A DNA stretch of 64,000 bases from Morganella psychrotolerans (GCF_001676055.1 NZ_LZEX01000003.1:62001-126000); one strand, 5' to 3'; numbered from the stretch's first letter, positions 33,495 through 41,915 are shown. Translations and numbers: made by a program. The notes: a model not told the origin generated them from the sequence alone.

Positions 33495-33866
33495 CTAATT
33501 CATAAGATAACCGGCTTCTTTGGAAGATGCTTTCACTATAGTTTCTACAGCCAGTCGAACAGAAAATGGTATTTTATCGGTATCTAGTAAATGCACCCAG
33601 TAGCAAAGATGTGAAGCCCAAGTATCACCATTCTGTCTAGGTTCATAGTCAACGCTGAATTCCGTAATCTCTCGTCCATCATATTCCCAGTTTTCATCGG
33701 CCTCACAATAAGCAAGATATAGCTCCTTAAGCTCGTCAAAGAGAATCCCTCCTGAGATGGAGCCCCATTCTTTAATGCTTTCTCTGTGAACCATGAAGTG
33801 TTGTATCGCCGCTTTTTTGGATGGGTATTCTTGCCTACCAAACTTCACCTGAACTGATCTGCCCAT
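33495..33866 (-). CDS. AT-rich accessory gene, possible DUF3223-like protein
   Basis: The start ATG follows AGGTGG on the minus strand. An in-frame GTG 9 bases upstream is less likely. The 123-residue product has GRQEYPSKKAAIQHFM, then an acidic helix and a final segment with HLCYWVHLLDTDKIPFS. The opening resembles the DUF3223 family weakly. It is 169 bases upstream of the AbiGi-like gene in the same direction and shares its low GC, so the two may be a cargo unit. Confidence 0.5.
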   Translation of the reverse strand: MGRSVQVKFGRQEYPSKKAAIQHFMVHRESIKEWGSISGGILFDELKELYLAYCEADENWEYDGREITEFSVDYEPRQNGDTWASHLCYWVHLLDTDKIPFSVRLAVETIVKASSKEAGYLMN

Positions 33867-33940
33867 AATGACCACCTAACACAATTAACCTTAATACTTC
33901 TAAGTGTATCAAAATTTAAATGAATCGGTAATTAGTAGAC

Positions 33941-33980
33941 GCCTTCGTCAGCTGAATAGGTGGGGTGATACTGGTTCCAC
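33941..33980 (+). promoter_or_regulatory. Dispersed leader family, proximal half at 33.95 kb
   Basis: CCTTCGTCAGCTGAATAGG is followed by TGGGGTGATACTGGTTCCA. The AAACAAAACG part is replaced by unrelated sequence. It drives the long plus-strand gene train from 34.0 kb. Confidence 0.8.
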
Positions 33981-34045
33981 GGCACGCAGCACCGCCACGC
34001 AATCCATCAATAATTTATGCGCCACCAGTGCGATAAGGATCAGCC

Positions 34046-34348
34046 ATGAAAAACGAACTTTTGGAAGTTGTCATCGCAATGCGCGACTACATCGATGCGT
34101 TGCCGTCTGATGTTGTGTCGTGTCTGCCTGCGATGCCGGGGTTTGACCGCGACTGGGCTCATGAAGTGATTGATGCTGCGCAGCGCGCTGAAAAGAGTCA
34201 AACCACTCCAGTTCCCGGCGCTAAAGCATTTCGTGAACAGATCGTGAAATATGTCGGCGGTCTGGGTAGCTCGGTGATTGCGCCGTCCGTGGTGGAAACC
34301 ATTTTGAAAGCGGCACGGCTTTCCGAAGCTAGGGATGCAAGCGCATGA
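34046..34348 (+). CDS. Hypothetical protein, 100 residues
   Basis: It is the first gene of a tightly overlapping run. The product is helical (MKNELLEVVIAMRDYIDALPSD, later QIVKYVGGLGSSVIAPSVVETILKAA). Its stop overlaps the next ATG. The family is unknown. Confidence 0.7.
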   Translation: MKNELLEVVIAMRDYIDALPSDVVSCLPAMPGFDRDWAHEVIDAAQRAEKSQTTPVPGAKAFREQIVKYVGGLGSSVIAPSVVETILKAARLSEARDASA

Positions 34349-34794
34349 AAGCCTTATCCATCCGTCAGCCGTGGGCATGGCTGATCACCAATGGTCACAA
34401 GGACATCGAAAACCGCAGCTGGAACACTCACCAGCGCGGGCCTGTCCTCATTCATGCGAGCGCTAAGCTGGCTAGCAATGACGACATGGAAGCAGCAAGG
34501 GCTATTCTGCGCGCCAAATACGGTAACGCCACCATGCTTCCTGAGCGCAAACATTTGGCCTACGGGGCTATTGTCGGTACTGCCACCATCACAGGCTGCG
34601 TTGATGAGAGTTCTTCTCCGTGGTTCTTCGGGCCTAAAGGCTTCGCGCTGGTGGATACTAAACCGCTGAAGCCGGTTCCTATGCGGGGCCGTCTGAGCTT
34701 CTTTGAGACGGGTCTTCGTGTTCATCGGGTGTTTAATCTATTGGTGCCTGAAGGTTATACAGATGACACCGAAACAAAGGCGGTGAGCCAATGA
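34345..34794 (+). CDS. ASCH-domain protein
   Basis: ASCH domains bind RNA or modified nucleotides and are related to PUA folds. The 149-residue product opens with MKALSIRQPWAWLITNGHKDIENRSW, the hallmark of plasmid and phage ASCH proteins. It has LIHASAKL, then YGAIVGTATITGCV further on. Some ASCH proteins hydrolyse N4-acetylcytidine, but activity here is not known. It overlaps both neighbours by four bases. Confidence 0.82.
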   Translation: MKALSIRQPWAWLITNGHKDIENRSWNTHQRGPVLIHASAKLASNDDMEAARAILRAKYGNATMLPERKHLAYGAIVGTATITGCVDESSSPWFFGPKGFALVDTKPLKPVPMRGRLSFFETGLRVHRVFNLLVPEGYTDDTETKAVSQ

Positions 34795-35042
34795 GTCGTT
34801 TTTTGACCGTCACACTCCTGGAAGACGCCAACGAAGAGTATGTTCATCTCCCTGCGGGTGAACTAGACGCTGGTGGATACACAACCTTGTGTGGCCTTGA
34901 TGGCGGTCTGAGTGACACGGCGATGGAAACCAAACCAGCACCCCGTGGCACAATAGTTAACTGTCCGAATTGCTGGGCGATATTCAAGACTTGCCGTTCG
35001 TTTCGGGCAACCGACTTCGATCCGGCTGTAAAACAGGAGTAA
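34791..35042 (+). CDS. Small zinc-ribbon-like protein, 83 residues
   Basis: The product has a CGLDGG segment and later VNCPNCWAIFKTC, with three or four Cys that could hold a metal. It is in the overlapping train. No family is certain. Confidence 0.65.
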   Translation: MSRFLTVTLLEDANEEYVHLPAGELDAGGYTTLCGLDGGLSDTAMETKPAPRGTIVNCPNCWAIFKTCRSFRATDFDPAVKQE

Positions 35043-35048
35043 TACCCG

Positions 35049-35273
35049 ATGCGGGAAAAAGACATCGTTTATGAGAACGGTAAATTCTGGGTGTTGCGCG
35101 ATAAAGACGCTTACTTCGTGATGAAGTCCGGCGTCACCCACTCGGAGGGGGATAGTGCTTATGCCCTGACTGAAGATGGCCTGAGCATTGCGATCAGGCG
35201 CTGCGACTATCTGGCTGGCCGGGCTGAAACGACTGAGCGGGTGGCTTCGCCAAGACTCTGCATTTCTACATGA
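35049..35273 (+). CDS. Small hypothetical protein, 74 residues
   Basis: The product has a beta-rich opening (IVYENGKFWVLRDKDAYFVMKSGVTHSEG) and a basic end. It overlaps the next gene by four bases. Its function is unknown. Confidence 0.65.
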   Translation: MREKDIVYENGKFWVLRDKDAYFVMKSGVTHSEGDSAYALTEDGLSIAIRRCDYLAGRAETTERVASPRLCIST

Positions 35274-35479
35274 CAGAAGCTTCTGCCTGGCTGTTGGAAG
35301 ATCGGCGGGAATACATCCAGCGCGTGATCGTTAAAAAGCTGGTGGACGGTCTGGCCGACATGCAGAAATGGTCTCCTGAATGTGCAACTGAGCCGGGCTC
35401 CACCGAACTGAAACAGATGTACACCGATGGTCTGGCCTTCTTCACTGAAAAAGGGTTTAACGCTCATGGGCAGAATTGA
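35270..35479 (+). CDS. Small hypothetical protein, 69 residues
   Basis: The product is helical, with WLLEDRREYIQRVIVKKLVDGLADM. It is coupled by ATGA to the previous gene and overlaps the next by 14 bases. The family is unknown. Confidence 0.6.
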   Translation: MTEASAWLLEDRREYIQRVIVKKLVDGLADMQKWSPECATEPGSTELKQMYTDGLAFFTEKGFNAHGQN

Positions 35480-35639
35480 CAAATACCTGCTCGACCAGTT
35501 GCGCCAGCGCAAAGATGAAAAGGGCGAGCTCGCCCGCTGGGTTATCCAGCTTCAAACAGACCTGGACAGTTCCCGCCGTGAAAATGCGACATTAAGAGCA
35601 GAGCTGTATCGTGCAACTGCGCCAGAGTTAAAAAACTAA
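35466..35639 (+). CDS. Small coiled-coil protein, 57 residues
   Basis: The start is an ATG 14 bases before the previous stop. The product is a basic helix with a heptad-like pattern (LARWVIQLQTDLDSSRRENATLRAEL). It may bind a partner through a coiled coil. The family is unknown. Confidence 0.6.
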   Translation: MGRIDKYLLDQLRQRKDEKGELARWVIQLQTDLDSSRRENATLRAELYRATAPELKN

Positions 35640-35652
35640 TCAGGAAACAACA

Positions 35653-36003
35653 ATGGCAAAGATGAACAAGATCCGCTATCGCACCAAAAAATGGCGTGAC
35701 CTGAAACCCGGTGACGTTGTGGTGCTTTATAGCTTCAGGAACCCTGTGCATTATGTGATTTTGGGTAGCTCGCTTGAACATACATACGGCTCCGATAGCA
35801 TCGTATATAACGTGCGCAAGGCTGAAGATGTCGTGATTGAGCGTGAAGTAGGTGCCAACCCTGTCGATGAAGTCTTTGTGCTGGATCCGGCACATCGTGA
35901 TGGCGTTGTGTCACGTTTAACAAAAGAAGAGCGCTGGGCTGAAATCCACGCAGAATACGAACAAAAAAACCAGCCGGGGAATGCCGACGATGAAAGTCAC
36001 TGA
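35653..36003 (+). CDS. Hypothetical protein, 116 residues
   Basis: The N-terminus is basic and has DLKPGDVVVLYSFRNPVHYVILGSS, a small beta-barrel pattern. The C-terminus is acidic and helical. An AGGAAAC binding site lies upstream. It overlaps the next gene. Confidence 0.7.
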   Translation: MAKMNKIRYRTKKWRDLKPGDVVVLYSFRNPVHYVILGSSLEHTYGSDSIVYNVRKAEDVVIEREVGANPVDEVFVLDPAHRDGVVSRLTKEERWAEIHAEYEQKNQPGNADDESH

Positions 36004-36550
36004 AACTAAGGTGCTGAGTCTCGAAATTAGCGAATTGAGAAACTTTGACCCTATTCGGATAGTTACTGAAAACTACGAGTTGGGGCGTGGCCGTATCACC
36101 ATCACCTGTGAAGGCAAAGCGTGGACATCTGCCTGGTTCGCCATGAGCGACCGTTCCATTGAGCAATTTTTCTGTGACTGCGGCAACGACTACCTGATCC
36201 ATAACATGGCCGGTAACGTGAGCAGTGAAATCGACAATGACAACGAGGCGAACATGCGCTTCATGTTCAGCGAAGTGCTGCGCCTACGCCGGGAAGGGGA
36301 GTTGAGTAAGGATGAAGCCCGCGAGTGCTGGGACGAAATCGACGGTTCTGACGATATCAAAAGCAAAGTCTGCGGCTCAAACTCCTGTATCAGCCAGGTG
36401 CCATACTTCAGCACCGATCCGTGGTACCTGCCCTGGCCGACGGTGCCTAACCCGGCCTTTATCCGCCTGAACAACATGTTTGATATCGTTCGGGCTGCGC
36501 TACAACAACACCTGGCTTTGGCCGGACAAACAGAGGAAGCAGTAGCATGA
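35990..36550 (+). CDS. Hypothetical protein, 186 residues
   Basis: The chosen start MKVTETKVLSLEISELRNFD overlaps the previous stop. The product has the segment WTSAWFAMSDRSIEQFFCDCGNDYLIHNM, found in phage proteins of unknown role, and a Pro/Trp-rich stretch near the end. The stop overlaps the next start. Confidence 0.7.
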   Translation: MKVTETKVLSLEISELRNFDPIRIVTENYELGRGRITITCEGKAWTSAWFAMSDRSIEQFFCDCGNDYLIHNMAGNVSSEIDNDNEANMRFMFSEVLRLRREGELSKDEARECWDEIDGSDDIKSKVCGSNSCISQVPYFSTDPWYLPWPTVPNPAFIRLNNMFDIVRAALQQHLALAGQTEEAVA

Positions 36551-37142
36551 CCGAACGTGAGCAGTTTGCCAAAGATAACGCCATGTCAATGGACTTTGTG
36601 AATTGGTTCTTCGACAACAAAAAAGACGGCTGTGGCAACGTCTGGTTCATGATGCTGCGGCCATGTGGGAAGGGTGGAAGGGACTGGCTAGCCAGGGGGC
36701 TAAGTCACTGCAAGTTACTGACGGGATGGCACTCGACTTTCATCACGCCCTGACTGACGGCAGTATCGGCAACGACGAACTGGAAGAAATTAAAGTTGGC
36801 CTGCGGGCTGCGCTGTGCAACGTTGCCGCCTTAGCTGATATTGTGACGTTGCGGGATGCTTTTGAACGCTGTGAGCAGGATAGTGATAATGGTTCAGCAC
36901 TAAAAAAATCAGGCCTTGGTTACGCTAATAACGCGGTTCAATCCCGCTGGGAGCAGTGCCTATCCTGCCGGGCTGCGATGTTGCAATTATCAGACTCGGC
37001 CACCGACACGCCGTCGGTACAGGAGAATAGCAAACAACTCAATCCCGAAGCGTGGGAGCAACTTACCGATCTGATTGACTCGCCAGCGGCTCCAACGGAT
37101 GCACTCAAGCAACTAATGAGTAGACCACGCCACTCCGCATAA
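36547..37142 (+). pseudogene. Hypothetical gene with a frameshift near 36645
   Basis: The first frame, coupled by ATGA, reads MTEREQFAKDNAMSMDFVNW to GNVW and then becomes Arg/Gly/Cys-rich until 36753. A second frame entering at HDAAAMWEGWKG continues as a regular protein to 37142. The phrase VW-xx-HDAAAMWEGW is typical of phage accessory proteins, so one gene of about 197 residues with a lost base is likely. The total length is one base short of a multiple of three. Confidence 0.65.
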
Positions 37143-37168
37143 GGTTGATAATAGACCTTTCCACCAGC

Positions 37169-37215
37169 AAGCCCGGCTAATGAAGTGTGAAGTGACCCCA
37201 TAATGTTCGGGCTTT
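37169..37215 (+). terminator. Split terminator before abiE
   Basis: AAGCCCG and CGGGCTTTTT are 30 bases apart, a poor loop. The same stem arms appear intact as a compact terminator at 38793, after abiE. Confidence 0.4.
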
Positions 37216-37218
37216 TTG

Positions 37219-37258
37219 ATATACAAAATAACCCCTTTATTGGGGTTTATTTGTATAT
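37219..37258. promoter_or_regulatory. AbiE operator, inverted repeat 1
   Basis: A near-perfect 40-base palindrome with arms ATATACAAAATAACCCC and GGGGTTTATTTGTATAT. AbiEi antitoxins are known to bind inverted repeats upstream of their operon. Confidence 0.7.
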
Positions 37259-37282
37259 CAAAGCAATGTATTATGCTCCAGC

Positions 37283-37307
37283 ATACAAAACAACCCCTTG
37301 TACGGGG
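37283..37307. promoter_or_regulatory. AbiE operator, partial repeat 2
   Basis: ATACAAAACAACCCC is followed by a short loop and CGGGG. It repeats the left arm of the upstream palindrome and lies 20 bases before the abiEi start. Confidence 0.65.
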
Positions 37308-37326
37308 TGATTTAGTCGAGGGTGAT

Positions 37327-37860
37327 ATGGAGTTAATGACAGCAGTTAATGTTTTTAACAAATACAGTAAGAAAGGTAGAAATATCTTCCTCACCAAAGA
37401 TTTAGAAATGCTTTTCCCTGATGAGTCTCCGAAAACATTGCAGAAATCAGTTGACCGGCTGATCACGCATGATGTGCTACGCCGAGCTTCAAAAGGAGTA
37501 TATACCTATGCTCAAGGTTCATTGGGGCCTTACCCTTTAGAACGCCTGGCCGAAAATATTCGACGAGGCCACTACAACTACATCAGCTTGGAATCCGCTC
37601 TATCTCAGTACGGTGTAATTTCACAGATCCCAATCGACAGACTTACGATCATGTCCACAGGCCGGTCTGGAGAGTTTGTGACGCCTTGGGGAGTTATTGA
37701 GGTTACCCATACAGCCAAAAAGCCTCCTGAAATCCTTAATACTACGGTTGAAGGAAGGGGGCCATTAAGAATTGCAACAAAGGAGACTGCCATTAAGGAC
37801 CTAATGAAGGTTGGCAGGAATACACACCTCATCCAACATGAGGAATTAAACTATGTCTGA
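37327..37860 (+). CDS. abiEi: AbiEi family type IV antitoxin
   Basis: AbiEi represses its operon and counteracts AbiEii, protecting against toxicity. The pair acts in phage abortive infection and plasmid stability. The 177-residue product has a winged-helix N-terminus (DLEMLFPDESPKTLQKSVDRLITHDVLRRASKGVY) and a C-terminal antitoxin domain (GHYNYISLESALSQYGVI ... GEFVTPWGVIEVTHT). The start was placed after GAGGGTGAT. An earlier in-frame Met lies in the operator region. It overlaps abiEii by 8 bases. Confidence 0.85.
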   Translation: MELMTAVNVFNKYSKKGRNIFLTKDLEMLFPDESPKTLQKSVDRLITHDVLRRASKGVYTYAQGSLGPYPLERLAENIRRGHYNYISLESALSQYGVISQIPIDRLTIMSTGRSGEFVTPWGVIEVTHTAKKPPEILNTTVEGRGPLRIATKETAIKDLMKVGRNTHLIQHEELNYV

Positions 37861-38782
37861 TTTTGTCAATTTTAATGAGCTGGTTGACATCATTGTCACC
37901 GAAAAGGACTACGTCGCGAACAGACCTGTCGTAGAAAAGGAATTGCTACATTATGACATTCTTTATGCGCTTTCCGCCGCAGGGCTTTTAAAGCGCATCA
38001 CATTCCAGGGAGGGACATCGCTCAGGCTTTGCTATGGATCTAACAGGTTTAGTGAAGACCTCGACTTTGCTGGTGGTTGTGACTTCTGTTCAGCGCAAGT
38101 GCTTGAGATTAAAGCGTGTATTGAGAAGTATGTTGGTGAGCGTTATGGCCTGGAAGTTGTGGTTAAAGAGCCAAAAGAGTTAAGAAAAGAACCTGATTAT
38201 TCAGATGTAAAAGTCGATAAATGGCAAATATCTGTTACTACCAATCCAGGAAAAAGCGACCTACCAAAGCAGCGGATCAAAGTGGAAATAGCCAACATCC
38301 CTGCATACACCAACACCCTTCGAACGCTCGCTAAAAACTATGAGCAACTTCCTAGCGGCTATTCTGACCTGATTATTCGAGTAGAAGAGCTCACTGAGGT
38401 CATGGCTGATAAATTGGTTTCATTCCCAGCAACAACCTCACATATTCGGTACAGAGATATGTGGGATTTGGTGTGGCTACACCAGCAAGGGGCTAAACCA
38501 GACGCTGAATTGGTAATGAAAAAGATTGCCGATTATAAAATCAATGATCTGTTTGAGAAATGGCTGCAAGCAAGAATTGAATCCTTGCCTTCATTGGTAG
38601 CAAGTGAAGAGTTTAAGGGGGAGATGAAGCGATTCTTACCTGTGTCTGTAGTAGATAGAACCCTCCTTCAACCAGATTTTCTTGAATTTTTACAAATTAC
38701 TCTTCATGAACTGCTAGTCACCATCCAAACAGATATTTATGGAAGCAAAGATCCGAAGCCAGTAAAGAAATTTGAAATGTAG
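37853..38782 (+). CDS. abiEii: AbiEii family nucleotidyltransferase toxin
   Basis: AbiEii is a DNA-polymerase-beta-like nucleotidyltransferase that halts growth. The 309-residue product has the signature FQGGTSLRLCYGSNRFSEDLDFA (about residues 53-75), with the GGT(S) and DxD-like catalytic parts. It also has a later RYRDMWDLVWL segment. The length is normal. It follows abiEi with overlapping frames, the usual order, and ends at a terminator. Confidence 0.88.
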   Translation: MSDFVNFNELVDIIVTEKDYVANRPVVEKELLHYDILYALSAAGLLKRITFQGGTSLRLCYGSNRFSEDLDFAGGCDFCSAQVLEIKACIEKYVGERYGLEVVVKEPKELRKEPDYSDVKVDKWQISVTTNPGKSDLPKQRIKVEIANIPAYTNTLRTLAKNYEQLPSGYSDLIIRVEELTEVMADKLVSFPATTSHIRYRDMWDLVWLHQQGAKPDAELVMKKIADYKINDLFEKWLQARIESLPSLVASEEFKGEMKRFLPVSVVDRTLLQPDFLEFLQITLHELLVTIQTDIYGSKDPKPVKKFEM

Positions 38783-38792
38783 CACTCCAGCT

Positions 38793-38817
38793 AAGCCCGA
38801 ACTTTCGGGCTTTTTTT
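38793..38817 (+). terminator. Terminator after abiEii
   Basis: AAGCCCGAA and TTCGGGCTT form the stem and are followed by T7. Confidence 0.9.
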
Positions 38818-38876
38818 CGTCACCCGCCTCACTGTTCGCATAATGAAAGCACCTTTTTCACGATCGAGACATCGCA

Positions 38877-39158
38877 ATGACAACTTTTAACTGGAAACCG
38901 AGCGAAAGCCGGTGGAACCAAGGCGAGCAACTCTATTTGGGCCAATTTAAGATCGGATCAGCTTACTACGATGCGACGCATACGCGTGGGCAGGAGGCTT
39001 ATGCTACCCGTTGCAGCCTGCCAGGCCTCAAAGGCGATTTGGGTCATTTCCCTGATATGGCCGCAGCCAAGGATGCCGTCGAAAAAGCGTTGGCCTTCTG
39101 GCTGAGAAGGGCAGGGCTGCAATTCACCAAATCCGCCAGCGAAAAGACTAAGTCATAA
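38877..39158 (+). CDS. Small hypothetical protein, 93 residues
   Basis: The product has a beta-rich first half (NQGEQLYLGQFKIGSAYYDATHTRGQEAYATRC) and a helical second half with a basic tail. No leader copy is visible. The family is unknown. Confidence 0.65.
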   Translation: MTTFNWKPSESRWNQGEQLYLGQFKIGSAYYDATHTRGQEAYATRCSLPGLKGDLGHFPDMAAAKDAVEKALAFWLRRAGLQFTKSASEKTKS

Positions 39159-39198
39159 ACCAATAGCAGAGTATCGCCGTCAAAATCGAGAGGCAGTA

Positions 39199-39588
39199 AT
39201 GACTTTTAAACAAAGCCGCGAATTGCCTTGGAGAACGGGCATTGCCTTTATCTTACTGATGTTCTGTTCTGGAGTTGCATTGCTCTTCGGGGCGGGATGG
39301 CTGATCACGACCGTTATGAATGGGCTTGATATTTTCCCTTATGCGCTCCGTGGGTTTTCATGCCAATGGCAACCTGAACCCGGTTGCCTGACCATCATTG
39401 ACGCCCCAACGACGTTTTGGGGATATCTCGTTGTTGGTGGAGCCGGATGCATCGCCTTGCTGTTCACCTGCGTATTCGTTGGCATGAGTCTTTTGTCGAT
39501 GCATACACTGTCACAGGTCATCAACAAGCAACTGGACGGTTTGGATAAATTCGGAAGCAAATTAATCTCGCGTCTGTTCAAAAAGTAA
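39199..39588 (+). CDS. Membrane protein with an external Cys pair, 129 residues
   Basis: Two strong hydrophobic segments (residues about 14-38 and 72-98) flank a short external loop with CQWQPEPGC that could form a disulfide. The C-terminus is a cytoplasmic helix. An AGGCAG site precedes the ATG. The function is unknown. Small plasmid membrane proteins of this shape include exclusion proteins, but nothing here proves that. Confidence 0.65.
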   Translation: MTFKQSRELPWRTGIAFILLMFCSGVALLFGAGWLITTVMNGLDIFPYALRGFSCQWQPEPGCLTIIDAPTTFWGYLVVGGAGCIALLFTCVFVGMSLLSMHTLSQVINKQLDGLDKFGSKLISRLFKK

Positions 39589-39667
39589 TTTCAGTGATAG
39601 CGGGTCCACATCAGCAAGATCAGCAAGATCAGCAAGCGTGAACTGAGCTCGGCAATGTCCGGGCGTT

Positions 39668-39710
39668 TCTTTGTCAGCGGTAAAAAGCCGGGATAATGCC
39701 CCTACATTCA
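39668..39710 (+). promoter_or_regulatory. Dispersed leader family, proximal half at 39.7 kb
   Basis: CTTTGTCAGCGGT is followed 10 bases later by CCGGGATAATGCC. The -10-like box is GATAAT. The AAACAAAACG part is absent. Confidence 0.6.
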
Positions 39711-39749
39711 CCAGCCAAGCAACTTTAAAACGCAGAGTCAGGAGCGCAT

Positions 39750-40313
39750 ATGAACCAAGAACTCATCGAAAAGCTGAAACGCCTGGCGGAAGCCTGCCCG
39801 GTTAAGTCTTTTCACGCGTCATGGAGCAACAAACCATTTCCGGAATCCAGCTATCAAATGCTGTTCAGCGGCGATGAAGGTGATGACCGTTGCCTGATTG
39901 ACGATCCCGGTTTTGAACATACGGAGCTGAGCCGTCATCAACGGAGCGCGTTGGTTCAGTATCTGGGTGCTGTGGGGCCAAGCGTTATCCTTCAGCTTCT
40001 CCAGCTGGTGGAAGAGTCCGCCATTGCTCGTAATGATGACCTCTCTGAGATGGAGCAGCTGGCGCGAGAAGCCACAAAAGGGCCGTGGCGCTATGACCCA
40101 CGCGTGACCACAATTGAATTCGGTGACCCAGAGCGGGTTGCCGAATACGACGCAGAAGATGCGGGTATTATCACTTGCATGGTGAGCGGGGAAATCAAAG
40201 GTGATGTCGAAGGCGTTCAACGCACAAAAAATGGCAACTATATCGCTGCCGTACACCCGCAGGCTGTTATTGGGCTCATCCAGCGCGTACGCAAAGTTGA
40301 GGGTGATAAATGA
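39750..40313 (+). CDS. Ea22-like phage accessory protein, 187 residues
   Basis: The product ends with a motif typical of Ea22/Ead-like proteins: AREATKGPWRYD, then after a variable part NGNYIAAVHPQAVIGLIQRV. The N-terminus (MNQELIEKLKRLAEACP) also fits. These proteins occur in phage accessory regions and their role is poorly known. It overlaps the next gene by four bases. Confidence 0.65.
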   Translation: MNQELIEKLKRLAEACPVKSFHASWSNKPFPESSYQMLFSGDEGDDRCLIDDPGFEHTELSRHQRSALVQYLGAVGPSVILQLLQLVEESAIARNDDLSEMEQLAREATKGPWRYDPRVTTIEFGDPERVAEYDAEDAGIITCMVSGEIKGDVEGVQRTKNGNYIAAVHPQAVIGLIQRVRKVEGDK

Positions 40314-41125
40314 CCACTATCAAACATGTCGAACAGCCAATAAGTAAAGATGAAGCAAACGTTCTGTGCGAGGTCTATAACTTCCTGGTTGATCACCAAC
40401 GCTATCCATTCGTTTCAGAATTAAGCGGCCAAAAATCTGACGCGCAGCCATCTGAAGAAATTCTAACGCTGGAACGCCGGGGGATTTTGTCATTGACGTA
40501 TTGCCGGGGCAAAATCGCACAAAACGACCAACGCCTTGTGCGCTTCTTCAAAAATAACGGTTGCGACCACCTGCGGTTTACGGAAATCAAGTTCAGCAGT
40601 CGAAATTACCACAAGCCGCTGACCAAGAAGCAGGCGGAGTTACTCCAGTACATTTACAACTACATCACGAAATACGGACACAGTCCGTCACATCGTGAAA
40701 TGTTTAAGTCTTTTGGGGATGCGAGCCTCGGGATACTTTTGGACAAGGGGATAGTTCACCAACCAAGAACCAGTCTCTACGAGTCCGACATTTCTCGACG
40801 CTCTATACGGGTATTGCAGGGGTTCGGCATGGATCAGTTGTTAGGTCAGCCGGACATTCTTCCGCGCACCCTGGCGCTGTACGAAGCGATTTGTGTAGAA
40901 CTTAAGAAAACCTCTGAGGGCTTCGTTACCAAGGAGCACATGCTTAAAGTCGTATTCCAAAAAGACATTTGGCGTCCATTGAGTGAGTTGCAAAGTCTTG
41001 ACTACATCCGGATGAACAAGAAGTCAGGCCGGAGCGGATATAGCCAAATCTATTTGGGAGCGAATAAACCTGAATTAGTCAGCGACCATGAACATGCCCC
41101 GCTTATGACGCGTTATGTGAACTGA
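40310..41125 (+). CDS. Protein with a LexA-like winged helix, 271 residues
   Basis: The middle part, LTKKQAELLQYIYNYITKYGHSPSHREMFKSFG (about residues 104-136), closely resembles the LexA N-terminal DNA-binding domain. A weaker repeat of the same pattern is near residues 10-50. No LexA Ser-Lys peptidase motif is present, so it would not self-cleave. It could be a DNA-binding regulator of the accessory region. The family is uncertain. Confidence 0.65.
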   Translation: MTTIKHVEQPISKDEANVLCEVYNFLVDHQRYPFVSELSGQKSDAQPSEEILTLERRGILSLTYCRGKIAQNDQRLVRFFKNNGCDHLRFTEIKFSSRNYHKPLTKKQAELLQYIYNYITKYGHSPSHREMFKSFGDASLGILLDKGIVHQPRTSLYESDISRRSIRVLQGFGMDQLLGQPDILPRTLALYEAICVELKKTSEGFVTKEHMLKVVFQKDIWRPLSELQSLDYIRMNKKSGRSGYSQIYLGANKPELVSDHEHAPLMTRYVN

Positions 41126-41154
41126 AGTTTTGTACCATTTTTGAGGCAAAAATC

Positions 41155-41521
41155 ATGCAAAAAGAGAACGCGGTCGCTCAATTGAATGAAGCCATTGAGC
41201 TGGCACTATGCGGCGATGATGGCTCAGGCTCCGCGCATCAACGTGGAGTGCGAGCATATTGGCTATGTCACGAAAGACCGTCGGCACATGATCTTCAAGG
41301 ACAGCCCAAACATGCTGCCCGATGATATCACCGGTCTGGATAAGCTGGTGGTATTGAAAGCAGCGGTGCCCGCGCCCCAGTACAAGGCCATGCCGCGCGA
41401 AATGACCGATGCGATCGGTGAAGCGATCGCGAATGAAGCGCGTTGCTGCGGTGGGATAGCATTGTCCATCTATGAAGCGGCTCTGGATGCGGAGCCGGAA
41501 GGAAAGCTCGATGAAAAATGA
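41155..41521 (+). pseudogene. Hypothetical gene with a frameshift near 41200
   Basis: The first frame has GAGG 9 bases before ATG 41155 and reads MQKENAVAQLNEAIELAL before going off into poor sequence. A second frame from WHYAAMMAQAPRINVECEHIG runs to 41521 and looks like real protein. The joined length is one base over a multiple of three. The product would be about 121 residues, of unknown family. The evidence for the join is only the quality of both parts. Confidence 0.45.
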
Positions 41522-41915
41522 AGTGATAGGTGAAGAACAGCTGATCGACATCTGCAAATACGAACCTGAAAATTCGTTGCTGCGTATCATCGCCGAAGAG
41601 CTCCTGGCTCGCCGTAAAGATGACAACGAGACGTCCCCTGAAAGTATCGTGTTGCTGTGGGACCGTATCGGTGAGATGGATAAAACGCAGGTTCTGGATA
41701 TGCTGAGCACGGTCTGCCGCAAATACACCAAGCTGCATGCCCGGTATTGTGATGCTATTCAGCGCGCTGGCGAATTGTCCGTTAAGCTGGTGGCTATACA
41801 GGGGAAATGCGGTGGCGTACTGAAGCAGGTGCGGTCTGGTTCAATGAAGGCAAGCTGCGAACCTTGCGGTGTACGATTCACGTTATTAACGATACAGCGG
41901 AAAAGGCGAGGGTAA
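41511..41915 (+). CDS. Hypothetical coiled-coil protein, end uncertain
   Basis: It starts at an ATG that overlaps the previous frame by 11 bases. The first 100 residues are a regular helical protein (IDICKYEPENSLLRIIAEELLARRKDDNE, later LHARYCDAIQRAGELSVKL). After about residue 103 the translation becomes Cys/Arg-rich and less convincing. At the same place another frame, from ATG 41807, reads RTEAGAVWFNEGKLRTLRC and stops at 41935. A frameshift near 41805 is therefore possible. The recombinase element follows at once. Confidence 0.55.
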   Translation: MKNEVIGEEQLIDICKYEPENSLLRIIAEELLARRKDDNETSPESIVLLWDRIGEMDKTQVLDMLSTVCRKYTKLHARYCDAIQRAGELSVKLVAIQGKCGGVLKQVRSGSMKASCEPCGVRFTLLTIQRKRRG

